Made by a program: the position numbers and the translations under genes. Positions 36,025 to 45,636 of a DNA stretch of 64,000 nt are shown one piece after another. Positions within the stretch are counted from its first letter, which is position 1; the number at the start of each line of letters is the position of its first letter. The stretch is from Escherichia coli (GTDB lineage: Bacteria; Pseudomonadota; Gammaproteobacteria; Enterobacterales; Enterobacteriaceae), in NCBI RefSeq assembly GCF_036503815.1, contig NZ_AP027765.1, positions 35,975 through 99,974 on the forward strand, written 5' to 3'. The notes under the pieces were generated by a model. The model had not been told where the DNA came from and searched no databases. It saw only the letters and a program-made list of their open reading frames with translations.

Positions 36025-36588
36025 TCAGGCACGCAGACGAATAATCATCGTCGGGACATCGGTATAAGCAAACGTGCCGCGCGGCAGCTCCTCGCGGACG
36101 TCAGAAAACGGTAACAGCTTCTCCTGCTGGCGTGGTCCGTTGAGACAGACGGCGACCAGCACGCCACCCGGACGCAACAGGGAAAAGGCCCGCAGGATAT
36201 GCCGGATATCCTGCCCGTGGCTGAACGGCGGATTCATGATAATCCGACTGTAATACTGCACCGGCTGCCATTCCATGAAGTCACCGCACTGTACCCTGAC
36301 ACCGTTAAAATTTTCCCGCAGATACCGGACCAGCCCGCTGTTGATTTCCACCGCATCACACATGGCCCCCGGCGCGGTATCCCGAATCGCCCGCAGTATG
36401 GCCCCGGTGCCGGCAGAGGGTTCCAGAATGTGATCACGGTTGCTGATCTCCGCCAGCGTCACCAGGCGATCACAGACCGGGGCAGGAGTCACAAAAAGCT
36501 GAGATTCAGCCCGGATTTCAGCAACCGGCGCGGCGTTATCCAGCCTTGCGCGCATCAGCCGGATACGTTCTTTTAACTGACTGTGCAT
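36025..36588 (-). CDS. Predicted N6-adenine/class I SAM-dependent methyltransferase
   Basis: A 187-residue protein with a SAM-binding motif LEPSAGTGAI near residue 55 and the catalytic motif NPPF near 118, typical of N6-adenine or N5-glutamine methyltransferases. It is conserved in F-like leading regions. It might modify plasmid DNA on entry to evade restriction; substrate and sequence target cannot be read from the sequence. Confidence 0.85.
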   Translation of the reverse strand: MHSQLKERIRLMRARLDNAAPVAEIRAESQLFVTPAPVCDRLVTLAEISNRDHILEPSAGTGAILRAIRDTAPGAMCDAVEINSGLVRYLRENFNGVRVQCGDFMEWQPVQYYSRIIMNPPFSHGQDIRHILRAFSLLRPGGVLVAVCLNGPRQQEKLLPFSDVREELPRGTFAYTDVPTMIIRLRA

Positions 36589-36636
36589 GTCATTATCTCC
36601 GTCATCCCCCGGGGATTTTCCCGGGGGGGATATACC

Positions 36637-37998
36637 TTATTTCTGTGGGATTTCCGTAATTTTCATGTCGGTGATATACACATTCACCAGGCGGAAATTA
36701 TTGTCCATTGTGCGGCGGTAGCGGTATGCCCCGTGGTCTTCTGTCTCTGCCACACTGCGCACGGCCTTACAGTCCCGGGGCAGGGCGGCCCACTGCGCCT
36801 TTGTCATTTCCCGGAAACCTTCCCCCGGATAGTTGACTACCGGCGGACGCTTCGCGGCCTGGCTGGCGACGGCAGCTTCTTCTGCCGATGGTGCTTTGTA
36901 GTCCGTGATGCGATCGGGCGTCACTTTCATCGTGCCGCTGTACCCGAGAAAACTGTAATTCGGCGTTGTGACTGAACTCACCGCCCCGTTGCTTTTGTTC
37001 ACGCGGATGATGGTCAGCCACTCGCCCCGGCTGAAAACCTGTCCGCCCGGCTCAAAATCCTGTGTCCGGGTAACCACGCCGCCGCTTTCGTCCAGCATGG
37101 CACGCTCATAGATCAGGCGGTTCTGATAGTGGTTAACCCAGCGTTGTTGACGCTGAATCTGCCGTTCATGACAGCGGATCGCAATTTCGCGGGCCTGCTC
37201 CGTGGTGATGATGTCATCATCCAGGGCCGACCATAACGATCTACTCCCTTCATACTGGCTTTTTTCTGCCGGGCGCGGATACGTATCCAGCGGGAAACAG
37301 GCACTGATTCGGTCATAACTGCTGATGAGTTTTGCCATATTCAGATCCAGCGATTCAGCCCGCCACATCGTCAGATATTTCTGCGACTGTGCGATGGTCT
37401 TTTCAGCCTTGCGCAAATCAGCTTCGATTTTTTTGATGCGACGCCAGCGAACGTCCGGACGTTCTTTATACTTCGCGTGAAGCAGTGCCGACCGCGCCCG
37501 CTCTTCCCAGTATTCCGCACGTTCAAAGAGCATCACGGCTCGTTTCATGCCGTTTTCAATACGCTGCGCATCACGACGGGCGCGGCGTTCGCTGTGATGC
37601 CCCACAAGAATGGGCTGACCGGGCGGGATCATCGCGGCCAGTCTTTCCACTTCATCAAGTGCCTGTGCGGATTCACTGGCCCGCTTTCCGCTGTATCCGG
37701 TAAACCGCTCCGCCCGTGCTTCCTGACGTTCAGCGAGCGTGCTGTCTTCATCCTCAATCTCTCCGGCAAGTGAGAGGAGCACGTCTTCCCGGCCCGGTGT
37801 CCAGGCTGGCGCGACAAACAGCGCCTGTTTGGGTGCCCAGCGAAAACCGGCATCATGCACTTTTTTATACGTCTCCGGGTCGAGGCGTGACGCGGCATAC
37901 AGGCGCAGTTTGTTGTCATCCGGTGAGTAGGTCGCGCGGTACATCTGCACAGGGCTGGCGGCTTCCGGGGCGGTCATGGTGATGGCTGCTAATGTCAT
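36637..37998 (-). CDS. DUF3560-domain leading-region protein
   Basis: A 453-residue soluble protein. The N-terminal half carries the DUF3560-type stretch (NKLRLYAASRLDPETYKKV, then RFTGYSGKRA, then GHHSERRARRD) and a helical, basic coiled-coil-like region at about 150-225. Function is unknown. It lies between a small 76-residue gene and the methyltransferase and is probably in one operon with them. Confidence 0.85.
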   Translation of the reverse strand: MTLAAITMTAPEAASPVQMYRATYSPDDNKLRLYAASRLDPETYKKVHDAGFRWAPKQALFVAPAWTPGREDVLLSLAGEIEDEDSTLAERQEARAERFTGYSGKRASESAQALDEVERLAAMIPPGQPILVGHHSERRARRDAQRIENGMKRAVMLFERAEYWEERARSALLHAKYKERPDVRWRRIKKIEADLRKAEKTIAQSQKYLTMWRAESLDLNMAKLISSYDRISACFPLDTYPRPAEKSQYEGSRSLWSALDDDIITTEQAREIAIRCHERQIQRQQRWVNHYQNRLIYERAMLDESGGVVTRTQDFEPGGQVFSRGEWLTIIRVNKSNGAVSSVTTPNYSFLGYSGTMKVTPDRITDYKAPSAEEAAVASQAAKRPPVVNYPGEGFREMTKAQWAALPRDCKAVRSVAETEDHGAYRYRRTMDNNFRLVNVYITDMKITEIPQK

Positions 37999-38049
37999 AA
38001 AATGTTCTCCTTCCGTCTGTTGCCGCCCCTCGCGGGGCGGCTCACCTCA

Positions 38050-38280
38050 TCAGTTAAAAGCGCGTTTCAGCTCGAGTGTGCGGAGCACCTGCCCGAAGGC
38101 CGTGTTTTTCATGGCGGGGATGTGTACACCACGCCCCCGGTGAAAACTCCGGGCAATGTGTCGCCCGAAGGCTTTCAGCACGGGGTCAATTTCCGGCGCG
38201 GGGATGTCTTCGCGTCTGAAACGGGGATGACGGCGGGGCTTTACAGCCGCTGCGGAAGGTGAAACAATACTTACTGTCAT
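38050..38280 (-). CDS. Small conserved leading-region protein
   Basis: A 76-residue basic protein (starts MTVSIVSPSAAAVKPRR) with AAGGAG upstream of the ATG. It is the first gene leftward of repeat copy 3. No motif or function recognised. Confidence 0.75.
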   Translation of the reverse strand: MTVSIVSPSAAAVKPRRHPRFRREDIPAPEIDPVLKAFGRHIARSFHRGRGVHIPAMKNTAFGQVLRTLELKRAFN

Positions 38281-38512
38281 AAATGAAACTCCTTATGACA
38301 AATTGGTTAACAATGCCGTCAAAATTGGTTGCGCAATTCTTACGGCGTGGATTAAGCAGGTCCCTGACCTGCTTTTTTCATATCTGCGTCTGACGTTCTC
38401 CGGTGTTTTCCTCCTTCTGTTCCTGCGTTCTCATTACCTGCCAGCCGGATGACTGACAGAACAAATAAATGCGTATTGCCGGAGCCTGAAATAAATCCTG
38501 ATTTTTAAAGAA

Positions 38513-39130
38513 CATCACCCGTTGAGTTTCGGGAGCCGCGGTTTTGACGTTTCGCGGGAGCCTGCTGCTGTATTCCCTGTGGTATGAACTTCACCCGTTT
38601 GAGAACCTTCGCCGCAAGGGGCATCACTGCCACGGCCTGACGCACCTGTCCTGGGCAGAACGCAAAATTTTTTACCGGGTTTTGGGTAAAAAATTTTGTG
38701 GGCTGTTCATTTACCCTGGACAGTCAGTGCGGCAGGTTGTGGCTGTATCAGCCCCCGGCGACAGGGACTCATACGGGTGTGTGGCACCCGGCAGGCAATG
38801 AGCAGGGACCCGCCGCAACGACGGAGAGCGCGTGCGCGAAACGGCGTTGCCCCTTACATCCCGGCGGCCTTTTGCCGGGATGCCAGGAGCGCAGGCCACG
38901 GCGCGACAGAGGCGGCGCGACCGGAACGGTCGCTGCAAGCCCGGGGTTTTCACGCATCGGACCGTAGCGACAGCCCGAAACCGCGCCAGCGGGTTCGGCG
39001 GAGACTGGCAGGTGCGCCAGCAGCTGCCTGTCGGAGTCGGGCCTGACGACCGGATGCCGCCAGGCAGCCGGGAGCCGAAGGTGCGCCCGGCAGACAGAAC
39101 AACACTGCAGTAGTCAGAATCAGAGCAGCA
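38513..39130. repeat. Frpo/ssi repeat copy 3 (diverged left half)
   Basis: A third copy of the leading-region block. Its right part (from about 38850) is almost identical to copies 1 and 2; its left part has many changes. The long hairpin is kept: 38661-38676 pairs with 38685-38700. A G-C pair of copies 1 and 2 is replaced by A-T on both arms, and their G-G mismatch becomes T-A. It lies upstream of the 76-residue gene, DUF3560 and the methyltransferase. Confidence 0.86.
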
Positions 39131-39317
39131 GATAAAGGAACAACAACATCAGGAACAGTTCCATAACATAAGAAAGAAACACTCCTGAGTCAGACACATC
39201 ACAGACGGGAAGGGTAACGGGCGACGCGCCAGCGTGGCCCGCTTCCCTTCCGGCAGGCGCCAGCCTGCCAGGGGTTTTCGCGCGGGCTGACAGGCGGCCT
39301 CCACCGCCTGCCCTGTA

Positions 39318-39509
39318 TTACCTGTTTCTGCTGCCCTGAAGGATATAGTGACCGCCCAGGAAAACCGCCTGCTGATTCACCACAAAATCGCAGATTTCAT
39401 CAACAATCTGCGCGGTAGTGAGCGGTTTCTGCCCCATCTCACGACGCCGCGCATTAATCACGGCCCTGTAATTACGCAGAATTTCGCGGGTTTCTGTGCT
39501 GATATTCAT
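39318..39509 (-). CDS. Small conserved leading-region protein
   Basis: A 63-residue protein (starts MNISTETREILRNYRAV) with GGAG eight bases upstream. Its ATG overlaps the stop of the DUF1380 gene, so the two are coupled. Helical and basic; no function recognised. Confidence 0.75.
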   Translation of the reverse strand: MNISTETREILRNYRAVINARRREMGQKPLTTAQIVDEICDFVVNQQAVFLGGHYILQGSRNR

Positions 39510-39928
39510 GACATCTTCTCCCCGTCCAGCGCCTGTAACACAACGTCCATTGCTTCGCGTTCCTCCCTGACGAATGCGTCACCGTCGCCCCCGTTCTCAC
39601 TCCCGACGGCATACAGGCGCTTCATTTCACTGCCTGCCAGCGCCATCACTTTTTCCAGCATCACCGCCGGGACTGTCACATGACGGCTGGCGCGCTTTTC
39701 TTCCATCAGTTCACGAACAACGTCGTGAACAACGCTGACATCCGCACCATGCTCAAAGGCATCGTCCAGCCGCTGCATGACGGTTTCCAGCTCATCGTCT
39801 GTCAGACTCCAGTCCTGGGCTATGTGGCGCACATCCCCACGGGTCAGCACCACAACAAAAACGCATTCACTGTCCGGCACATCTGTATCCAGTACATCGC
39901 GGATAATTTCTTTAACAGTACAGTACAT
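39506..39928 (-). CDS. DUF1380-family protein
   Basis: A 140-residue acidic protein (starts MYCTVKEIIRDVLDTD) with the family pattern of a short N-terminal strand followed by helices (LTDDELETVMQRLDD). A second DUF1380-like protein is encoded at 42985-43419; the two are diverged paralogues. Function is unknown. Leading-region position suggests a role in establishment. Confidence 0.82.
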   Translation of the reverse strand: MYCTVKEIIRDVLDTDVPDSECVFVVVLTRGDVRHIAQDWSLTDDELETVMQRLDDAFEHGADVSVVHDVVRELMEEKRASRHVTVPAVMLEKVMALAGSEMKRLYAVGSENGGDGDAFVREEREAMDVVLQALDGEKMS

Positions 39929-39974
39929 GTTCTCGTCTCCTTTACAGGGGCGGCATTGCCGCCCCGTCCGTTAA

Positions 39975-40400
39975 TCAGTCCAGCGCCGCGTAAATCGCGT
40001 TACATTCGGGGTGAAATTCGATGTGGCTCCACAACTGCGCATCGCGCATCCTGTACAGGTGAGTCAGTCCTGCATCACCGCTGTCGTGGTACAGCCACAA
40101 CTGGCGGTTAATCACAAGGGAAGTCAAAATGATGCCTGCGGCATCGGCGCTGACCGTACGGTCAAACCAGTTTTCACCGTTGACCAGATGAAAACGGTCG
40201 CCATCCGGCATCATGTAACCGCCACCGTCCGGCAGGCGGATGAAGTGCCAGAATCCGCCTTCATATTCCGGCATCATTTTTTTCGCCAGCGCGTACACAG
40301 ATGCCTCGGCATACAGAAAATCCAGGCCAAACAGGTAAGGCAGAAAGGAGAGACGGTCGCACTCTTCAACATTCAGAGTGACAGGTTTCGCATATTGCAT
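39975..40400 (-). CDS. ArdB/KlcA-type antirestriction protein
   Basis: A 141-residue protein with the ArdB/KlcA signature: RLSFLPYLFG near 16-25, YEGGFWHFIRLPDGGGYMMP near 46-65 and SADAAGIILTSL near 84-95. Such proteins inhibit type I restriction in vivo by an uncertain mechanism. It would protect the incoming plasmid in a new host. It heads the operon with the DUF1380 and 63-residue genes. Confidence 0.9.
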   Translation of the reverse strand: MQYAKPVTLNVEECDRLSFLPYLFGLDFLYAEASVYALAKKMMPEYEGGFWHFIRLPDGGGYMMPDGDRFHLVNGENWFDRTVSADAAGIILTSLVINRQLWLYHDSGDAGLTHLYRMRDAQLWSHIEFHPECNAIYAALD

Positions 40401-40805
40401 GATGTTTTCCTCCGTTGTTCACATATTCCGCGACACCGGGCGGTGCCGTGCCTCCATAAAAGCCGGGCGATAAGGCGGGGATGCACAGGGCGCAAGGAAA
40501 GCCGCAGCCTGACGCACACGGCTGGCGGGAGTTGGAGGGTGAGACCGCGAAATCTGAGCGGGTGAACGACCGGAAAATCACGGCAGACGGGAAGGAGGGA
40601 CCGGGTGACCGCAGCGGCGAAGCGTACCCTTGCATCCCTGCCAGCCCGGCTAAGATGGAGGCACGGCACAGCCCGCACACGACACGGCGGCCACACAACT
40701 GAAAACCCACAAGGCCATGCCCCGCATGGCCGGGTAAAGCGGAGCCGGCGGCGACTTCCTTTGTGCTCTGTCCGGGACCGGCAGGAAAAAGGCGGGGATT
40801 TTCCC
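40401..40805. other. GC-rich leading-region spacer
   Basis: About 400 bp without a credible gene; overlapping frames on both strands reflect high GC content. It has several hairpins (for example GCCATGC/GCATGGC near 40715-40732). Near 40630 it has a stretch CTTGCATCCCTGCCAGCCCGG that recurs in altered form near 45790. It ends in the IS186 target palindrome. Confidence 0.6.
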
Positions 40806-42144
40806 CATAAGCGCTAACTTAAGGGTTGAACCATCTGAAGAATGCGACGCCTCGGTGCCTCGTTAAGACGATGCCTCGCGTTCTTCAATTGCGTTTTGTA
40901 GGCTGTCAGGGATACTGTCCCACGAATGGCCACCTGTAAGCTCCAGATGACCATTTTTGTTATTCTCCACAACGAGTTAGTTCTTCTTTTCGGATCCGGC
41001 ACTTCTGGGGGGGAAATCCAGCGATGGCTGGATTATGTCGTCAATTAAAAATGCGGCGAGTAGATTAGCAAATATCCACGCTTTCGCGAGTTCAGGTTCC
41101 TTTGCACGCAAAGCATCCAGGTGCAGCAAACTTTTGAGCCGCTTAAAAGCCAGTTCAATTTGCCATCGCAGACGGTAACAATCAGCCACTTGCTCTGCTG
41201 AATATTCATCTTCCGGTAATGATGTTAGCAATAGCACATGGCCCGCTGCTTCCAGCGTTTCCGCCTGAACTACTCGTCCTTTTCGACGATTCTCGCTGAG
41301 CAGTCGGGTTTTACTGATTAATGCTTTTTCGGGAGGAAGTGATACGGCAATGAGACGTGCCGGAAAGGGAGCTCCGGCTTTTTTATTACCTGAATTGCCT
41401 ATCATTACAGTGGTTTCACCGTTCTTACCGCAATCCAGCCCGCGCAGAAAACCCATCATGTCAAAGCGCATTCCTTCTGCAGTTAACCAGCGCAATCCTC
41501 GCCAGTGAACCCGGACGATATAATCAGCTTCTCCAAAAGCAAGTGAGCGGATACATTCGGGACGCGAACCGAATCCCCGGTCAGCAATGCGTATCTCGTC
41601 TGCCGTTTGCGCAAATCGGTCCAGCCGTTCAGCGTCTCTGCTGTCGGTTAGCTCAAAATCAGTGAACTGACAGGTATGAGGATCATATCCCATATGTAGT
41701 CGCCATTCAGCGCTGCCGCCCCCGGGCGCACTGATTGCTGTTCCATCGACAAGACGCAATCTCTTTCCGCTTGTACAACCCGTAACTGCGGCGCGTACAG
41801 CAAGTGTTTGTGCGGCAAGTATGCCAAACCAGTCGGCGGCATTCCGCAGCCGCTTCAGGAGAGCCACGTCAGATAATGTTGCAACGTCATGGAGCTGAGC
41901 CCATGCAGTGACTTCACGTAATGACATCCCCCCGGGGCCGTAAGCCAGCCCCAGACGTAGCAGAGTTGCAGCATCACGAATTTCGCGGCGGCGGGTTAGA
42001 GCCCCGGCATTACGTGCCGAAGTATCCAGTTCTTCGGGCTTACCAATATGGGCCAGAATTGCTGACCAGTTATCGTGAGAGTAATTCATCGGCACGTTAA
42101 ATCATATCAGGCGTAATACCACAACCCTTAAGTTAGCGCTTATG
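40806..42144 (-). mobile_element. IS186/IS421-type insertion sequence (IS4 family)
   Basis: A 1339-bp element bounded by 23-bp inverted repeats beginning CATAAGCGCTAACTTAAGG. It is flanked by a 10-bp target duplication GGATTTTCCC (40796-40805 and 42145-42154). It carries one transposase gene on the minus strand. The pre-insertion site was GGCGGGGATTTTCCCCGCC, a GC palindrome like those IS186 is known to prefer. Confidence 0.95.
40977..42089 (-). CDS. IS186-type transposase
   Basis: A 370-residue DDE transposase of the IS4 family, starting MNYSHDNWSAILAHIG. The acidic triad is visible: D in LRLVDGTAIS near 117, D in RIADRGFG near 170 and E in YRLRWQIELAFKRLKSL near 310 (the YREK-type motif). 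An ATG two codons upstream also exists. The frame is complete, so the element looks active. Confidence 0.95.
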   Translation of the reverse strand: MNYSHDNWSAILAHIGKPEELDTSARNAGALTRRREIRDAATLLRLGLAYGPGGMSLREVTAWAQLHDVATLSDVALLKRLRNAADWFGILAAQTLAVRAAVTGCTSGKRLRLVDGTAISAPGGGSAEWRLHMGYDPHTCQFTDFELTDSRDAERLDRFAQTADEIRIADRGFGSRPECIRSLAFGEADYIVRVHWRGLRWLTAEGMRFDMMGFLRGLDCGKNGETTVMIGNSGNKKAGAPFPARLIAVSLPPEKALISKTRLLSENRRKGRVVQAETLEAAGHVLLLTSLPEDEYSAEQVADCYRLRWQIELAFKRLKSLLHLDALRAKEPELAKAWIFANLLAAFLIDDIIQPSLDFPPRSAGSEKKN

Positions 42145-42162
42145 GGATTTTCCCCGCCATCA

Positions 42163-42939
42163 TCAGCCCCTGATTTTTGCCAGGGCATCCGCCACGCTAC
42201 GGATTTCGGCCCGGGCTTCCCGGACAACTTCCCGCAGAACACAACGGTCAAACCACCGGCGGGGCGGTTCATCCGGTATACGCAGCACATCGCAGGCCAG
42301 CCCACTGGACAGGATATGCTCAATACAATCGCTGACCAGATACATTTCCACCGCCGAAAAACGTGCGCCCCGGTTCAGGATGGCATCGAGCACCACGGGC
42401 AGGTTTTCGTCGTCCTCATCGAGCCAGCAGGGGTGATCGCTTTCCTTCACGACCAGGCGAAAGCGGCGCGTCTGGCGGGTCAGTAACGTCTGACCGGTTG
42501 TGGTCAGCGCCGCCCGGATACGCCGCGTATCTTCTGCCACCTGGTAACTGACACAGCGTACTGTATCGCGTACCGCATCAAGAACTGCCCTGATTTCGTC
42601 CTCTGCCAGCCACTCACCGGCATACGGGAAAGACACCTGCGTTCCGTCTGCCGGAAGTACCGGCAGCGACTGCCACTGACTGCCGGACAGTACCAGTTCC
42701 GCCCCGGTTCCGGTCAGTTTCTGAATGGCGGAGGCCAGGTGCGGCGGCAGCACGCCGCCGTGACGGTTGATAAGTAAGGTCGCCAGCCGGGGCGCATCCA
42801 GCAGAACATAAATGCTGATCCAGCCCGGATACTTCGGGTTACGCTGGTCAACATCCGTCTCTTCCGGCCAGCCCTGCGCCAGCAGCAGGTTACGGGCGTG
42901 AAGACAAATCAGTGCGTTCAGCGTTGTGTTTTCGTTCAT
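42163..42939 (-). CDS. Conserved leading-region protein of unknown function
   Basis: A 258-residue soluble protein (starts MNENTTLNALICLHARNLLL). No catalytic motif recognised. It lies at the left end of a leftward gene group with DUF1380, a 73-residue gene and the broken methyltransferase, and ends 18 bp before IS186. The IS sits in what was probably its terminator. Confidence 0.78.
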   Translation of the reverse strand: MNENTTLNALICLHARNLLLAQGWPEETDVDQRNPKYPGWISIYVLLDAPRLATLLINRHGGVLPPHLASAIQKLTGTGAELVLSGSQWQSLPVLPADGTQVSFPYAGEWLAEDEIRAVLDAVRDTVRCVSYQVAEDTRRIRAALTTTGQTLLTRQTRRFRLVVKESDHPCWLDEDDENLPVVLDAILNRGARFSAVEMYLVSDCIEHILSSGLACDVLRIPDEPPRRWFDRCVLREVVREARAEIRSVADALAKIRG

Positions 42940-42984
42940 GATTAATCGTTCTCCCTGAATCGCCGCCCGCAGGCGGCGATAACA

Positions 42985-43419
42985 TCAGTCGTTTTCGTGT
43001 GTGTTGTTTTTCAGCAGGCTGCGGGCCTGATCAACCATCGCCTGTCGGCGGGTGACGCATTCCGGGACGGCGAGGCCGTTATCACGGGCGGCCCACTCAC
43101 GTTTCCACAGTGCCTGTTCAGCGGTCTGAATCAGGGACGCCAGCAGTTCAGCAGGGACGGTCACCTGGCGGTTTTCTCTCACGTTATTGATGATCTCCAT
43201 CGCCACGCCGGAAGAAATACCGGACTCAATCCGCTGGTCTTCCGGGATGTCCTCCAGGCGCGCCAGGACGGTCCTGATTTCATGATCGTGCAGGGAAATA
43301 TCCATTCCGTCAGCGAGGGCCTGAATCTCTTCAGGGGACCAGACAACCAGCATCAGCGGCGTGTCTCCCGGATACTTTGCTGCCAGCTCCCGGCAGAGTA
43401 TTTCGCATGTTCCGTACAT
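42985..43419 (-). CDS. DUF1380-family protein (second copy)
   Basis: A 144-residue protein starting MYGTCEILCRELAAKYPGD, with AGGGGAGAG upstream. It shares the DUF1380 layout with 39506-39928 (LMLVVWSPEEIQAL, then VTVPAELLASLI), so the two arose by an old duplication. Function is unknown. Confidence 0.82.
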   Translation of the reverse strand: MYGTCEILCRELAAKYPGDTPLMLVVWSPEEIQALADGMDISLHDHEIRTVLARLEDIPEDQRIESGISSGVAMEIINNVRENRQVTVPAELLASLIQTAEQALWKREWAARDNGLAVPECVTRRQAMVDQARSLLKNNTHEND

Positions 43420-43430
43420 ACTCTCTCCCC

Positions 43431-43652
43431 TCAATCTTTGAAGCAGGAATCCAGTTCCAGAATTTCGGTATATGCCTCCATCAGGAGGCGGTTTGCGCGA
43501 AACAACGTCTGACGCACCAGACGTTCCGGCAGGGTGTCAGCATTAAAGCTGTACCGCCGCTCCATCTCATTCATGGTTGTACGCAGGTCGCACATGGCAT
43601 TGGCCACCTCCGCCACTTCGGCGCGAAGTTTTTCATGTCCGGCATAGTTCAT
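43431..43652 (-). CDS. Small helical leading-region protein
   Basis: A 73-residue, largely helical protein (starts MNYAGHEKLRAEVAEVAN, ends ELDSCFKD). Its ATG overlaps the stop of the methyltransferase frame, so it is translationally coupled. No function recognised. Confidence 0.75.
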   Translation of the reverse strand: MNYAGHEKLRAEVAEVANAMCDLRTTMNEMERRYSFNADTLPERLVRQTLFRANRLLMEAYTEILELDSCFKD

Positions 43653-44325
43653 TTACGCAGCCTCCGGCATAAACCAGTCATCATTTGCGGCCCCCTGCTG
43701 CATGGCCCGCTGTACGGCAGCCAGACGTTGCTGTCCGGCACGGTGATACTGCTCAAGCAGCTCGATACCGATATACCGGCGTCCGGACTGGAGGGCGGCG
43801 ACGCAGGTTGAGCCGCTGCCTGCAAACGGGTCCAGCACAATCGCGTTCGGGTGTGTGAAGCTCTCAATCAGCGGTTGCAGGCTGGTAACGGGCTTTTCCG
43901 TCGGGTGATGACGGTTGCCTGAATATTTCCAGCCCAGCACGTCCGGCAGCGGGTTTTGTGGCAGACGTGGACGGCCTTTTGCCAGGATGTAGGCACATTC
44001 CCACATATGCGGCCTTCGATGTGTAGTTTTTGGTGAAGACCAGGTGACCAACAACGCTGAATCCCGCATTTTTCCAGGCGGCCATAAAGCGATCGACGCG
44101 GTTCCAGCCATAGAAGCTCACCATTAACGCGTCTTTTTTCAGCACGCGGTACATCTCATTACAGGCCGGTTGCAGCCATTCATCGGTTTTATCTCCGGCG
44201 ATGGTGCGCCCGGAACGGTCACGAAAACCGACGAGATATGGCGGGTCAGTTAATATGAAATCAATGGCGTTATCAGGGATACGCGTCATAACATCGATGC
44301 AGTTACCAAGGACAAAACGGGACAT
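43653..44325 (-). pseudogene. Adenine-specific DNA methyltransferase, frameshifted
   Basis: The 5' frame (from 44325, MSRFVLGNCIDVM) has the catalytic DPPY motif near residue 29 and reads normally to TSKAAYVG near 44001. It then shifts. The 3' part continues in another frame as ECAYILAKGRPRLPQ and has the SAM motif LDPFAGSGS and end WFMPEAA at 43653. Compared with the version I remember (AAYVGYRHECAYIL), 11 bases are missing, which restores 227 residues exactly. The catalytic and SAM motifs are on separate fragments, so activity is unlikely. Confidence 0.85.
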
Positions 44326-44709
44326 AACAACGCTCCTTCTCTTACAGAGGGCACCGGGAGGGCCCCCCTGTGGTGCCCGTTCCCCGCTGCCTGTGGGCTG
44401 TTCACCGCGTCCGGTAACGGGTCAGGCCGACCGTGGAATACCGCAGCCGTCGTCTTTCTGACGGCAAGGTTATGCCGCGAAAGCGGCTTGAAGGGCGTTC
44501 ATCAGAACAGGGCGACGGGCTGGCGTACACTGTCACCGACGCCAGCCCGGAGCGGTAAAGCGCCCGTCCCGTGCCCGGCCGGACGCGGGACACTGACCAC
44601 AGGCAGCGTTTATGCCGCGCCGCGTCAGCCGGCGCAGTAAAAAGAGGAGTACGGCGACATCCTTTACCGGAAAAGAAACGGGCGGTTGCCCGCCCGTCTC
44701 CGTCATACT
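44326..44709. other. GC-rich leading-region spacer
   Basis: About 380 bp with no credible gene. It holds a hairpin GGTTATGCCGCGAAAGCGGC near 44467 that is closely similar to GGTTATGCCGCAAAAGCGGC near 28228, and other GC inverted repeats. It could be promoter or single-strand structure for the operon leftward. Confidence 0.55.
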
Positions 44710-45636
44710 TCATCCACCGTAATGCGCCACCTTGTCGACTATCCACTCCGGCGCGGTGACTTCCGGCAGCTCATCATCATCTGTCGGGGAAGACCATTCC
44801 AGTTCCCCCCACAGCACATCAACAAGCTCTCCACGCTCATATCGCTGCCAGCCACAGAAATTGCAGCCCTGCTCGGCGTACCAGTGCTCCAGCGTGCAAC
44901 TGAAACGGCGGCTTAATTCTGCAACAACGTTGCTTTCCGGCTGACACCACGGCGTGTCGAAATCCACCTGAATGAAGTTTTCTCCCTGACGGCTGATATT
45001 CACCTCATACCCCACAGGCCACTTCACGCCATACTGTTCCGTATACCAGTGATACGCAGAAGGAACACCGTTCAGAACACCACCGTTAAAGCCATTCACT
45101 TCAACATCCAGACGGGTGGGCAGAACCGTCAGCAGGTCAAACGGCATGGTTTTTTCCGGCAGTACATTGTCACACAGACGGTTCCACCACACCGATACAT
45201 CCTCGTTACTCCAGAAGCCACACCAGTCACCTCTTTTGGCGGTGAAATGCACGGTGATGGTTTCCCTGACCTCATCCGGTAATCCTTCCCAGCGACGCTG
45301 GCCAGTACCACTCTGCAGCCAGAGTTCATGCAGCATCAGGCAGTTTTGTTCATCCAGTAGCACACCGTTCTGCAGGTGTGTCAGCCAGCGGGTGAACGCG
45401 ATATTCTCCGGCGATACAACACCACGTCCGGCAGCCGTCAGTCCGGGGCACGCTTCAAACTGCACATCTTCATTGGTCTGCAGAAGTCCGGCACTTCCGG
45501 CCAGAAACAGCTGAATACCTTCATTTGTGGCGCGGCGATAAAACGGTGTGACTGCACCGCTGGCCAGTCGTTTAATCTCAGCAATCTGTGCCGGTTCACC
45601 AGAAAAATGCATACGATTTGAGCACCAGTTTGGCAT
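44710..45636 (-). CDS. DUF1281-family protein
   Basis: A 308-residue protein starting MPNWCSNRMHFSGEPAQI, the characteristic DUF1281 N-terminus (PNWC..N), with a C-terminal W- and Y-rich Api92-like domain (WYAEQGCNFCGWQRYERG). I use the ATG at 45636 with AGGAG upstream rather than a frame 15 residues longer. It is common on enterobacterial conjugative plasmids; function is unknown. Confidence 0.85.
   Translation of the reverse strand: MPNWCSNRMHFSGEPAQIAEIKRLASGAVTPFYRRATNEGIQLFLAGSAGLLQTNEDVQFEACPGLTAAGRGVVSPENIAFTRWLTHLQNGVLLDEQNCLMLHELWLQSGTGQRRWEGLPDEVRETITVHFTAKRGDWCGFWSNEDVSVWWNRLCDNVLPEKTMPFDLLTVLPTRLDVEVNGFNGGVLNGVPSAYHWYTEQYGVKWPVGYEVNISRQGENFIQVDFDTPWCQPESNVVAELSRRFSCTLEHWYAEQGCNFCGWQRYERGELVDVLWGELEWSSPTDDDELPEVTAPEWIVDKVAHYGG

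Noticed and set aside
40366..40817. Several frames of 70-114 codons in the GC-rich spacer
   Set aside because: Overlapping frames on both strands with low-complexity arginine- and proline-rich products; no start signals.
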